Assembly (NCBI RefSeq): GCF_003096595.1
Contig: NZ_QEKO01000013.1
Span: 1-32,596, forward strand
Length of the DNA: 32,596 bases
Direction of reading: 5' to 3'
Origin: Pusillimonas noertemannii
Lineage (GTDB): Bacteria; Pseudomonadota; Gammaproteobacteria; Burkholderiales; Burkholderiaceae_B
The translations under genes were made by a program, and so were the position numbers. Shown piece after piece: positions 6,850 through 14,645 of the stretch (positions are counted from its first letter, which is position 1; every line of letters begins with the position of its first letter). Below the pieces are notes generated by a model. The model saw only the letters and a program-made list of their open reading frames with translations, searched no databases and was not told the DNA's origin.

Positions 6850-9264
6850 ATGAAAGTTCTAGAACATCCGGCAAGGACGGTAAAGCCCCAGGGCATAGGC
6901 GCGCGCGTGCTGCGCAAAGAAGACCAGCGCCATTTGCAAGGCAAGGGCAACTTTATCGGCAATATGACCATGCCGGAGCTCAACGAGGTCGCCTTCTTGC
7001 GCAGCCCGCTCGCGCATGCCCGCATCACCGACATGCGCGTGCCCAAAGAAGGAGCCGGCCGCATCTTCCTGCGCACCGACATGCCCGACGCGCTGGACAT
7101 CATTGCGGACTCGACCCTGCCCACCTATCAGGTGTCGGCCATACCGCCGCTGGCGCATGACAAAGTGCGCTATGTGGGCGAGCTGGTCGCCATGGCCTAT
7201 GCGCCCACCCGCGCCGAAGCCGAAGACCTGACCGAGCTGGTAGAAGTCGATTATGACGACCTGCCTGTTTACGTCGATACAGACAGCGCCATGAAGGCGA
7301 CGAGCGATTTCATCCACGACGAGTGGAAGGACAATACCTTCGTCACCCTAAAGGCCGACACCAATTTCGACGAGCTGGCCTCGCAGGCCGAAGTCGTGGT
7401 CAAGCAGAAAGTCAGCCTGGGCCGGCAGTGCATGCTGCCCATGGAAGGCATGGCCGTGCTGGCCTACTGGGACCACCAGGCCGACCAGCTCGTGGTCTAC
7501 GCCGGAACCCAGGTGCCCCACCTTGTGCGCACCGGCCTGGCCGAGTTTCTGGACATGCCCCAGGAACAGATACGCGTCATTTCCCCCGATGTGGGCGGCG
7601 GCTTCGGCTACAAGTGCATTTTGCAGCGCGAAGAGCTCTGTGTCGCCTGGCTGGCCAAGACCTTCAAGAAACCCTTCCGTTACATGGAAGACCGCCGCGA
7701 GCACCTGATCGCGGGCGCCGTCACGCGCGAGCACGACTACGAAGTCACCGCCTACGCCAACAAGCGCGGCAAGGTGCTGGCGCTCGAGGCTACCATTACC
7801 ATCAACGGCGGCGCCTATTCTGTCTGGCCCTTCACAACCGGCCTCGAGGCCGGCCAGGCGGTGGGCAACCTGCCCGGGCCGTACGCGTTCCGGGGCTACC
7901 GCTGCACCACGCGCGCCGTGGCCACCAACAAGCCTCCCTTCATGCCGTATCGTGGCGTGGCGCGCACCGGCGTGTGCTTTGCCATCGAACTCACCATGAA
8001 CGCCATAGCCCGCGAGGTGGGACGCGAAGACTGGGAGATCCGCTTCGAGAACCTCGTCACGCCCGAGCAGATGCCCTACGTCAACGTTACCAACAAGCAT
8101 CTTGACGGCGGCGACTATCCGGCCAGCTTGCGGCGCGCCCTTGAAATGATCGACATCGAGGGCATCCGCGCGCGCCAGCAAAAGGGCAGCCCCGACGGCC
8201 GCCTGATCGGCGTGGGCGTGGGCACCTATACCGAGCAGTCCGCGCACGGAACCTCTGTGTTTGCCTCATGGGGCACGCCGCTTGTCCCGGGTTTCGATCA
8301 GGCCTTCGTACGCATCACGCCCGACGGCGGCCTGGAAGTGCGCGCCGGCATCCATTCGCATGGCCAGGGCATGGAAACCTCGTTCGCGCAGATCGCGAAT
8401 GACGTACTGGGAATCGATTTTTCACGCATCAAGCTGGTGCATGGCGATACCGACCGCACGCCTTATTCCAGCGGCACCTATGCTTCGCGCTCGCTCGTCA
8501 TGTCGGGCGGCGCCGTGGCCTCGGCCTGTAAGCAACTGGTGCCGCGCATGCGCAAGATCGCGGCCCACCTGCTCAAGTCGAACGACGCCGCGGCGCTCGA
8601 GTTCCGCGACGGACGCTTCTTCGCCTTGGGACAGCCCGGCGGCGAGGCCAGCGTCTCCATCGCCGATGTGGCCGAAGCCTGGTACCTGAAACCGCATCTG
8701 CTGCCCGTCGACGTCGACACCGGGGGCCTCGAGATCAGCGTGGGCTACAAGACCAAGGTCGACACCGGGGCCTTCACCTATTGCAGCCAGGCCGCGGTCG
8801 TCGCTGTCGATCCGCACACCGGCCAGATTGAAATCCTCGACTACGTGGTGGTCGAAGACTGCGGCATCATGGTCAACCCCATGATCGTCGAGGGCCAATG
8901 CATTGGGGGCATCGCCCAGGGCATCGGCACGGCCTTCTACGAAGAAACGCCCTACGACGAATTCGGCCAGCCCCTGGCCTCCACCTTGGCCGACTATGTC
9001 ATGCCGGGCGCCACCGAGGTGCCCAATATCCGTTTCGACCACTTCGAAACGCCGTCGCCCAACACCGAGTTCGGCGCCAAGGGCGTGGGCGAGGGTGGCG
9101 GCATCGCTCCGCCGGCCGTGCTGTTTGGCGCCGTCAACAATGCCTTGCAGGGCCTGGGCGTCGAAATGACCCAAACGCCCCTCACCCCACATCGCCTCTT
9201 GACGGCCATCGAGGCGGCCCGGCATTCCGGGGAAAACTCGTCGACGGGTACGACAGGAAAGTAG
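6850..9264 (+). CDS. molybdenum hydroxylase large subunit (PicA1-type, xanthine dehydrogenase family)
   Basis: This 804-residue catalytic subunit has the aldehyde oxidase/xanthine dehydrogenase a/b-hammerhead domain at the N-terminus (RVLRKEDQRHLQGKGNF start) and the molybdopterin-binding domains after it. Motifs include DVGGGFGYKC, PYRGVARTG and the C-terminal KGVGEGGG, in which Glu748 is the expected base that activates the Mo-bound water. Such enzymes hydroxylate N-heteroaromatic rings next to the nitrogen using water and pass electrons through FeS and FAD. Together with the next two genes it forms the three-subunit enzyme proposed to make 6-hydroxypicolinate from picolinate. There is no twin-arginine signal, so it is cytoplasmic. 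The order large, FAD, FeS matches what I recall of picA1A2A3. Other heteroaromatic substrates remain possible. Confidence 0.87.
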   Translation: MKVLEHPARTVKPQGIGARVLRKEDQRHLQGKGNFIGNMTMPELNEVAFLRSPLAHARITDMRVPKEGAGRIFLRTDMPDALDIIADSTLPTYQVSAIPPLAHDKVRYVGELVAMAYAPTRAEAEDLTELVEVDYDDLPVYVDTDSAMKATSDFIHDEWKDNTFVTLKADTNFDELASQAEVVVKQKVSLGRQCMLPMEGMAVLAYWDHQADQLVVYAGTQVPHLVRTGLAEFLDMPQEQIRVISPDVGGGFGYKCILQREELCVAWLAKTFKKPFRYMEDRREHLIAGAVTREHDYEVTAYANKRGKVLALEATITINGGAYSVWPFTTGLEAGQAVGNLPGPYAFRGYRCTTRAVATNKPPFMPYRGVARTGVCFAIELTMNAIAREVGREDWEIRFENLVTPEQMPYVNVTNKHLDGGDYPASLRRALEMIDIEGIRARQQKGSPDGRLIGVGVGTYTEQSAHGTSVFASWGTPLVPGFDQAFVRITPDGGLEVRAGIHSHGQGMETSFAQIANDVLGIDFSRIKLVHGDTDRTPYSSGTYASRSLVMSGGAVASACKQLVPRMRKIAAHLLKSNDAAALEFRDGRFFALGQPGGEASVSIADVAEAWYLKPHLLPVDVDTGGLEISVGYKTKVDTGAFTYCSQAAVVAVDPHTGQIEILDYVVVEDCGIMVNPMIVEGQCIGGIAQGIGTAFYEETPYDEFGQPLASTLADYVMPGATEVPNIRFDHFETPSPNTEFGAKGVGEGGGIAPPAVLFGAVNNALQGLGVEMTQTPLTPHRLLTAIEAARHSGENSSTGTTGK

Positions 9265-9265
9265 G

Positions 9266-10099
9266 ATGAAAGCAGCTAAATTCGAATACGAGCGCGCAGG
9301 CAGCCTGGCTGGCGCGCTGGATCTCCTCCACGACGAAAGCGTGGTGGTCAAGGCCATGGGGGGCAGCCAGTCGCTGGGGCCCATGTTGAACCTGCGGCTG
9401 GCGCGTCCGGCCAAGGTGGTGGACGTCTCGGCGCTGCCCGAGCTGCGCACGGTCACCGAGGCCGGCGGCCGCATACGCGTCGGCGGCGCGGTCACCCACG
9501 CCGAGATCGAAGACGGCGTCTTCCCCCTGCTGGCCGGACACATGATGCAAAGCGTGGCCGAGCGTATCGCCTACCGCGCGGTGCGCAACCGTGGCACCGT
9601 GGGCGGCAGCCTGGCCCATGCCGACCCCGCCGCCGACTGGGTGCTGGCCACCACGGCCCTGGGCGCGCAGGTTGAAATCGCCGCTCCGGGCGGCCAGACC
9701 CGCATGGTGAACATGCCCGAATTCATGATCGGGGCCTACACCACCGAGCTTGGCGCCGGCGAACTGATCGCCGCCGTGCACGTTCCCAAGATGAGCCCAG
9801 GTACCCGCTGGGGCTACTACAAATTCTGTCGCAAAACAGGCGAGTTCGCCGAGGCGAGCTGTTCGGCGTTCTTCGACCCGTCCACGCAGACGGCCCGCAT
9901 CGCCGTGGGCGCTCTCGACGGCGCGCCCCAGTACCTTGACGAACTGGCGGCCCGTGTTGCCGAGCAGGGAGCCGCGGCCATCGATCGCGACGCCATCCAT
10001 GCCGCCGTCAAGGCCATCACGCCCGAGAAATCCGAAGTGGATCGTGGATTATTTGTCACCGTGGTCGAGCGCTGCCTGCGCCAGGCGCTGGACGCGTAG
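9266..10099 (+). CDS. molybdenum hydroxylase FAD-binding subunit (PicA2/CoxM-type)
   Basis: This 277-residue medium subunit has two FAD pyrophosphate-binding motifs of the vanillyl-alcohol-oxidase-like fold: AMGGSQSLGPMLNLRLA (residues 30-46) and TVGGSLAHADPAAD (111-124). The C-terminal CO dehydrogenase flavoprotein domain begins around residue 170. It accepts electrons from the [2Fe-2S] clusters of the small subunit and delivers them to the external acceptor. It starts 1 bp after the stop of the large subunit, so translation is likely coupled. Length is normal for the CoxM family. Confidence 0.88.
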   Translation: MKAAKFEYERAGSLAGALDLLHDESVVVKAMGGSQSLGPMLNLRLARPAKVVDVSALPELRTVTEAGGRIRVGGAVTHAEIEDGVFPLLAGHMMQSVAERIAYRAVRNRGTVGGSLAHADPAADWVLATTALGAQVEIAAPGGQTRMVNMPEFMIGAYTTELGAGELIAAVHVPKMSPGTRWGYYKFCRKTGEFAEASCSAFFDPSTQTARIAVGALDGAPQYLDELAARVAEQGAAAIDRDAIHAAVKAITPEKSEVDRGLFVTVVERCLRQALDA

Positions 10100-10110
10100 A
10101 GGTATTACAC

Positions 10111-11325
10111 ATGTCTGAACTATCAATGGAAGTAAACGGGCGCAAGGTCACGGGAGACGTTCCCGCGCGCACCCACCTGGGCGACTTTTTGCGCGACAAA
10201 GTGCGCCTTACCGGCACCAACCTCAGTTGCGAGCACGGCGTGTGCGGCGCCTGCACGGTGCTTGTCGACGGCAAGCCGGTGCGCTCGTGCATCACCTTCG
10301 CCGTGGCTTGCGAGGGCAAGCAGGTCACCACGATCGAGGGCTACGACAACGACCCCATCATGCGCCGGCTGCGCGAGGCCTTTCACGAAAAGCACGCCTT
10401 GCAGTGCGGCTTCTGCACCCCCGGCATGCTGACCACTTCGCGCGATATCGTGCTGCGCCTTCCCGAGGCCGACGAGCACCGCGTGCGCATCGAGTTGTCC
10501 GGAAACATCTGCCGCTGCACGGGCTACCAAGGCATTACGGCCGCCGTCATGTCGGTGCTGCAGGCCCTGCGCCAGCAGCCCGACCCCGAGGTCGACGCCC
10601 TGCGCCGCGCCACGGCCGAGGGCAAGGCCGCCCTGCCCGAACCGGCCAAGGCCGAAGAGTTCGCCGGCTTCCAGGCCGTGCGGCGCCCCGCCGCCAAGCC
10701 TGCGGCCGCAGCCGCTGCCCCGGCAACGGCTGCTCCGGCGGCCGCCGCTCCCGCGACCGACAAGGCCGGCAAGGGCTCCAGCATACAGGGCGGGTTCGAC
10801 GTGCCCTTCCCTGCGGCGCGGGTCTGGCAGTTCATGTCCGACCTGCCCGCCGTGGCCGGCTGTCTGCCCGGCGCCGTCATCGAAGAGCAGGTGGGCGACG
10901 AGGTCAAGGGCAAGATCGCCATCAAGTTCGGCCCGATGGCGGCCGCCTTCAAGGGCGCAGCCAATCTCGAGCGTGACGAGGCCGCCATGTCGGCCGTGCT
11001 GCGCGGCGCGGGCCAAGATACGCTCAGCCAGTCGCGCGCCAAGGGCGACGTCAGCTATCGCGTCGTGGCCGTGTCCGACCAGGCCTCGCGCGTCGAAGTC
11101 GATTTGCTGTACTCCTTGCAAGGGCCCCTGGCGCAGTTCTCGCGCTCGGGGCTTGTGCAGGATTTCGTGCGCCGCATGATCGCCGAGTTTGGCCGCAACG
11201 TGGCCAAGCGCCTCGATCTTCCGGAGGGCGCTGAACCGGCTCCACAGGCCGAATTCAGCCCATTCAAGATGTTCATGAGCGTCCTTTGGGATCGCATCAG
11301 GCGATTTTTTGGCGGCAAGGCCTGA
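10111..11325 (+). CDS. molybdenum hydroxylase [2Fe-2S] subunit fused to a CoxG-like domain
   Basis: This 404-residue protein is a fusion. Residues 1-155 are the usual small subunit: a plant-type [2Fe-2S] cluster (Cys40, Cys45, Cys48, Cys60) and a helical-domain cluster (Cys99, Cys102, Cys134, Cys136). An Ala/Pro-rich linker (about 191-220) follows, then a SRPBCC-fold CoxG-like domain (about 224-370; FDVPFPAARVWQFMSDL, LPGAVIEEQ, GKIAIKFGPM), and a C-terminal amphipathic segment FKMFMSVLWDRIRRFF. Stand-alone small subunits are about 160 residues, so over half is extra. CoxG of carbon monoxide dehydrogenase is membrane-associated and has recently been linked to quinone delivery. A fused copy could tether the hydroxylase to the membrane or feed its electrons to quinone. 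The function of the fusion is inference. Confidence 0.88.
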   Translation: MSELSMEVNGRKVTGDVPARTHLGDFLRDKVRLTGTNLSCEHGVCGACTVLVDGKPVRSCITFAVACEGKQVTTIEGYDNDPIMRRLREAFHEKHALQCGFCTPGMLTTSRDIVLRLPEADEHRVRIELSGNICRCTGYQGITAAVMSVLQALRQQPDPEVDALRRATAEGKAALPEPAKAEEFAGFQAVRRPAAKPAAAAAAPATAAPAAAAPATDKAGKGSSIQGGFDVPFPAARVWQFMSDLPAVAGCLPGAVIEEQVGDEVKGKIAIKFGPMAAAFKGAANLERDEAAMSAVLRGAGQDTLSQSRAKGDVSYRVVAVSDQASRVEVDLLYSLQGPLAQFSRSGLVQDFVRRMIAEFGRNVAKRLDLPEGAEPAPQAEFSPFKMFMSVLWDRIRRFFGGKA

Positions 11326-11378
11326 TGCCCTCCTTATTCAACACAACCCGGACCTTACAGAAAATACAGGGAGTGATG

Positions 11379-12407
11379 ATGAAAAAATTTATATCCAAAG
11401 CATGGCTGAAGGGCGGTCTGGGGCTGATGGCCCTTGCTATGGCGGCTTCGGCTGCCGCACAGCAAAAACTCGAGCCCTTGTCGGTGCGTCTCGACTGGAC
11501 TCCCTGGGGCATCCATGGCGCCTTCCACCTGGCCAAGAGCAAGGGCTGGTACGAACAGGCCGGTCTCGACGTCAAGCTCGAGGACGGCAACGGCTCGGTC
11601 ACCACGGTGCAGATAGTGGGCTCGGGCGACAGCTTCGACGTGGGCCACGCCGCGCTTGCATCGATGATGATCGCCCGCGACAAGGGCCTGCCGGTCAAGG
11701 CCGTTGCGCCATTTGCCCGCCGCAGCGACATCGGCGTGCTGGTGCCGGTTGATTCCGACATCAAGGGTCCGGCCGATCTCAAGGGCAAGAAGCTCGTCTA
11801 CACCGCGGGCTCGCTCGAGGCGCCCTTCATCGACGCCTTCCTGGCCGAGGGCGGCATCAAGCGCAGCGATCTCGAACTGCTTAACGTTGAAGCCGCCGGC
11901 AAGGTCACCACCTACGCCGTGGGGCGTGCCGATGCAGTGGTGTCGACCATTCCCTTCGTCATCGCGTCGGTGTCCGAGCGCCGGCCCTCGCGAGCCATTT
12001 CGTTCGCCGACTACGGCCTGAACATGCCCAGCTTCGGCATTTTCGCCAGCGAAGAAAAGCTCAAGGAAAAGCGCGACCAGATATCCCGCTTTGCCAGCGT
12101 TACCGCGCGTGCTTGGCAGTACATCTATGACGGCCACCAGGACGAGGCCGTGAAGGCCATCATGGAACAGCGGCCCCAGGCCCGCCTCGATGCCAAGATA
12201 CTGCGCGGGCAGATCGACGCACTGTACGAATACTTCGGCAAGCCCGCCAAGGACGAGCGCATCGGCGTGCCGGTCCCCGCCGATTGGGAAGAGGCCGTCA
12301 AGACGCTGCGTTCGGTCGACGTGATCAGCGACAAGCTGCAGGCGACCGATTTCTACGCCACCGACCTGGTCCATCCTGAAAAGTACGACGGGATGGTGAG
12401 CAAATGA
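11379..12407 (+). CDS. ABC transporter substrate-binding protein (NMT1/THI5-like)
   Basis: This 342-residue periplasmic protein has a Sec signal peptide (MKKFISKAWLKGG then a hydrophobic stretch to ASAAAQ, cleavage near residue 26). The NMT1/SsuA-type start is SVRLDWTPWGIHGAFHLAKS, followed by KGWYEQAGLDV. Two adjacent ATGs exist; the second is chosen because it lies 5 nt from GGGAG, while the first is only 2 nt away. It overlaps the ATPase gene by 4 bp. This family carries nitrogen heterocycles and aromatic acids (thiamine precursors, riboflavin, taurine, phthalate-like compounds), so import of picolinate or another pyridine is plausible. Nothing in the sequence fixes the substrate. Confidence 0.85.
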   Translation: MKKFISKAWLKGGLGLMALAMAASAAAQQKLEPLSVRLDWTPWGIHGAFHLAKSKGWYEQAGLDVKLEDGNGSVTTVQIVGSGDSFDVGHAALASMMIARDKGLPVKAVAPFARRSDIGVLVPVDSDIKGPADLKGKKLVYTAGSLEAPFIDAFLAEGGIKRSDLELLNVEAAGKVTTYAVGRADAVVSTIPFVIASVSERRPSRAISFADYGLNMPSFGIFASEEKLKEKRDQISRFASVTARAWQYIYDGHQDEAVKAIMEQRPQARLDAKILRGQIDALYEYFGKPAKDERIGVPVPADWEEAVKTLRSVDVISDKLQATDFYATDLVHPEKYDGMVSK

Positions 12408-13183
12408 GCGTAGCGGCTGTACAGGCCCGGAATGTCTCCAAGCAATACCCGGGCGCCCGCGGCGTCCAGGCATTGTCCGGAATCACCACGGACATTCCCG
12501 CCGGCCGCTTCGTCAGCATACTGGGACCCAGCGGCTGCGGCAAAAGCACCTTCCTGCGCTGCGTGGCGGGGCTCGAGAACATCACGGGCGGCGAGCTGCT
12601 GGTGAATGGCTCCAAGGTGCAGGGCCCGCCCGACGGCGTCGGCATGGTGTTCCAGCGCGATGCCCTGCTTGAATGGCGCAACATCCGCAAGAACATCCTG
12701 CTGCCGGTCGAGTTTGCCAAGAAGCGGCCGCAAGACTACACCGACAAGGTCAATCATTTGCTCGACCTGGTGGGCCTGAGCGATTTCGGGCACAGCTATC
12801 CGCGCGAACTGTCGGGCGGCATGCGCCAGCGTGCGGCCATCTGCCGCGCCCTGGTCGACGACCCCAGCCTGCTGCTGATGGATGAGCCCTTCGGGGCGCT
12901 TGATGCCTTCACGCGCGACCAGATGAATTTCGAGCTGCAGCGCATCTGGATGGAAACCAAGAATACCGTGCTGTTCGTCACGCACGGCATTTCCGAGGCG
13001 GTATACCTGGGCGACGTGGTCATGGTGTTTTCGCCGCGTCCGGGCCGCCTCATGGAAACCATCACCATCGATCTGCCGCGTCCGCGCCCGCTTTCGGTGC
13101 GCGAAACGCCCGAGTTCGGCCGCTATACCGCGCACATCCGCAGCCTGTTCGAAGAAATGGGCCTCATCAAGGAGGGCGCATGA
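12404..13183 (+). CDS. ABC transporter ATPase (SsuB/TauB-like)
   Basis: This 259-residue nucleotide-binding subunit has Walker A GPSGCGKST (residues 41-49), Q-loop VFQRDALLEW (82-91), signature LSGGMRQR (136-143), Walker B LLLMDEP (156-162), D-loop GALDAFT and switch His194. It belongs to the nitrate/sulfonate/taurine importer ATPase group, matching the neighbouring binding protein and permease. It overlaps both neighbours by 4 bp (ATGA), so the three ABC genes form a tightly coupled unit. Confidence 0.9.
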   Translation: MSVAAVQARNVSKQYPGARGVQALSGITTDIPAGRFVSILGPSGCGKSTFLRCVAGLENITGGELLVNGSKVQGPPDGVGMVFQRDALLEWRNIRKNILLPVEFAKKRPQDYTDKVNHLLDLVGLSDFGHSYPRELSGGMRQRAAICRALVDDPSLLLMDEPFGALDAFTRDQMNFELQRIWMETKNTVLFVTHGISEAVYLGDVVMVFSPRPGRLMETITIDLPRPRPLSVRETPEFGRYTAHIRSLFEEMGLIKEGA

Positions 13184-13950
13184 AATCCGCTCTCAATAAC
13201 CTGGGCATGGGGGCGGCGGGCACGCTGTCCCTGATCATAGTCTTCATCATCTGGGAAGTGCTCTGCCGCGTACTGCACGTGCGCGACATCATGCTTCCCC
13301 TGCCATCGCAGATATTCGTCGAGCTCTGGGCCGACCTGCCGTGGTACCTGAGCCATTCGCTCTATACGCTATGGACCACGCTGGCCGGCTTCGTGCTGTC
13401 GGTGGTGGGCGGCGTCCTGATCGCCATCGGGCTGGTGGGCTCGCGCCTGTTCGAACGCTTCCTGTATCCGCTGATCATCGGCTTCAACAGCGTGCCCAAG
13501 GTTGCCCTGGCTCCCTTGTTCGTCGTCTGGCTGGGCACGGGCGCCGAGCCCAAGATCGCCATCGCCTTCCTGATCGCCGTGTTTGCCATCATCGTCGACA
13601 CGGTCCACGGCCTGCGCTCGGTGCCTGCCGACGTAACCGACCTGGGCCGGGTGCTGCGCGGTTCGGCCTGGGATTTCTTCTTCAAGGTCAAGCTGCCCTG
13701 CGCGCTGCCGTCGATGGTGGCGGGCATGAAGGTGGCCATGTCGCTGGCCCTGGTCGGCGCCATCGTCGGCGAGTTCGTCTCATCGCAAAGAGGCCTGGGC
13801 TACATCATCATGAGCGCCCAGGGCACGTTCGATACCGTGCGCGTGTTTGCGGCCCTGTTCATTCTTGCAGTAATGGGCCTGGCGCTGTATGGCCTGCTGG
13901 CATGGCTGGAAAAGAAAGCCACGCCCTGGAGACAGGTGCACAGCGATTGA
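13180..13950 (+). CDS. ABC transporter permease (SsuC/TauC-like)
   Basis: This 256-residue inner-membrane protein has about six hydrophobic segments. The cytoplasmic coupling (EAA) loop reads DLGRVLRGSAWDFFFKVKLP and is followed by ALPSMVAGMKVAMSLALVGA, as in BPD_transp_1 importers of the nitrate/sulfonate/taurine type. The gene overlaps the ATPase gene by 4 bp. A 77-bp gap with an imperfect hairpin separates it from the TRAP dctQ gene. Confidence 0.88.
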   Translation: MKSALNNLGMGAAGTLSLIIVFIIWEVLCRVLHVRDIMLPLPSQIFVELWADLPWYLSHSLYTLWTTLAGFVLSVVGGVLIAIGLVGSRLFERFLYPLIIGFNSVPKVALAPLFVVWLGTGAEPKIAIAFLIAVFAIIVDTVHGLRSVPADVTDLGRVLRGSAWDFFFKVKLPCALPSMVAGMKVAMSLALVGAIVGEFVSSQRGLGYIIMSAQGTFDTVRVFAALFILAVMGLALYGLLAWLEKKATPWRQVHSD

Positions 13951-13960
13951 AGTTGTTTTT

Positions 13961-13999
13961 ACCGGGTGCGCCGCGGGCATGCAAGGCTCGCGGCCCGGT
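13961..13999 (+). other. intercistronic hairpin between ABC and TRAP genes
   Basis: An imperfect GC-rich stem (ACCGGG...GCCGCG on the left, CGCGGCCCGGT on the right, small bulges) lies in the only sizeable gap of the operon. It has no T-run, so it is more likely an RNA-processing or stability element, or a leaky terminator, than a full stop. The downstream gene has its own strong AAAGGGGAA ribosome site. Confidence 0.4.
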
Positions 14000-14027
14000 G
14001 CCGTAATGCGCTACTAAAGGGGAACAC

Positions 14028-14642
14028 ATGCGCAGTCTACTTGCCTTTTCGCGCTCAATCGACGCGCTTAGCCGCCTGGTCGGCAAGGTCGTCGCCTGGG
14101 TGATTCTGATAGTGGTGGTCGTCAGTGCCACTAACGCCGTCAGCCGCAAGGTCTTCGACATGAGCTCGAACGCCTGGCTCGAGCTTCAGTGGTATCTGTT
14201 CGGAACCATCTTCCTGCTGGCCGCCGGCTATACCCTGCTCAACAACGAGCACGTTCGGGTCGACGTACTGGCCACCAAGTTCTCGGAACGCACCCAGATC
14301 AAGATCGAGATCTTCGGCGTGCTGTTCTTCCTGTTGCCCGTCAGCTGCCTGGTGCTGTGGATGGGCATACCCATGTTCATCGACTCGTTCGTCAGCGGCG
14401 AGATGTCGTCCAACTCGGGCGGCCTGATACGGTGGCCGGTGAAGCTGCTGGTGCCCGTGGGCTTTACCCTGCTCATCCTCGCGGCCCTGTCGCACCTGAT
14501 CAAGTGCATCGGCTTCCTGAAGGGCGCCTGCCCCAACCCCACGGTCAAGCTCAACGCCAAGACCGCTGAAGAGCTGCTGGCCGAAGAGATCGCGCAGCAA
14601 GCCGCCGTCCAGGCTCAAGAAAACACCAAGAAAGGCTCCTGA
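14028..14642 (+). CDS. TRAP transporter small permease (DctQ family)
   Basis: This 204-residue membrane protein shows the four-helix pattern of DctQ subunits, with the conserved region WLELQWYLFGTIFLLAAGYTL followed by NNEHVRVDVL. The hydrophilic Glu/Ala-rich tail (about residues 180-204) is probably cytoplasmic. It forms the membrane complex with DctM encoded 3 bp downstream. It is separated from its likely binding protein (the first gene of the operon) by six genes. The strong AAAGGGGAA ribosome site indicates independent translation initiation after the intercistronic gap. Confidence 0.87.
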   Translation: MRSLLAFSRSIDALSRLVGKVVAWVILIVVVVSATNAVSRKVFDMSSNAWLELQWYLFGTIFLLAAGYTLLNNEHVRVDVLATKFSERTQIKIEIFGVLFFLLPVSCLVLWMGIPMFIDSFVSGEMSSNSGGLIRWPVKLLVPVGFTLLILAALSHLIKCIGFLKGACPNPTVKLNAKTAEELLAEEIAQQAAVQAQENTKKGS

Positions 14643-14645
14643 ACC

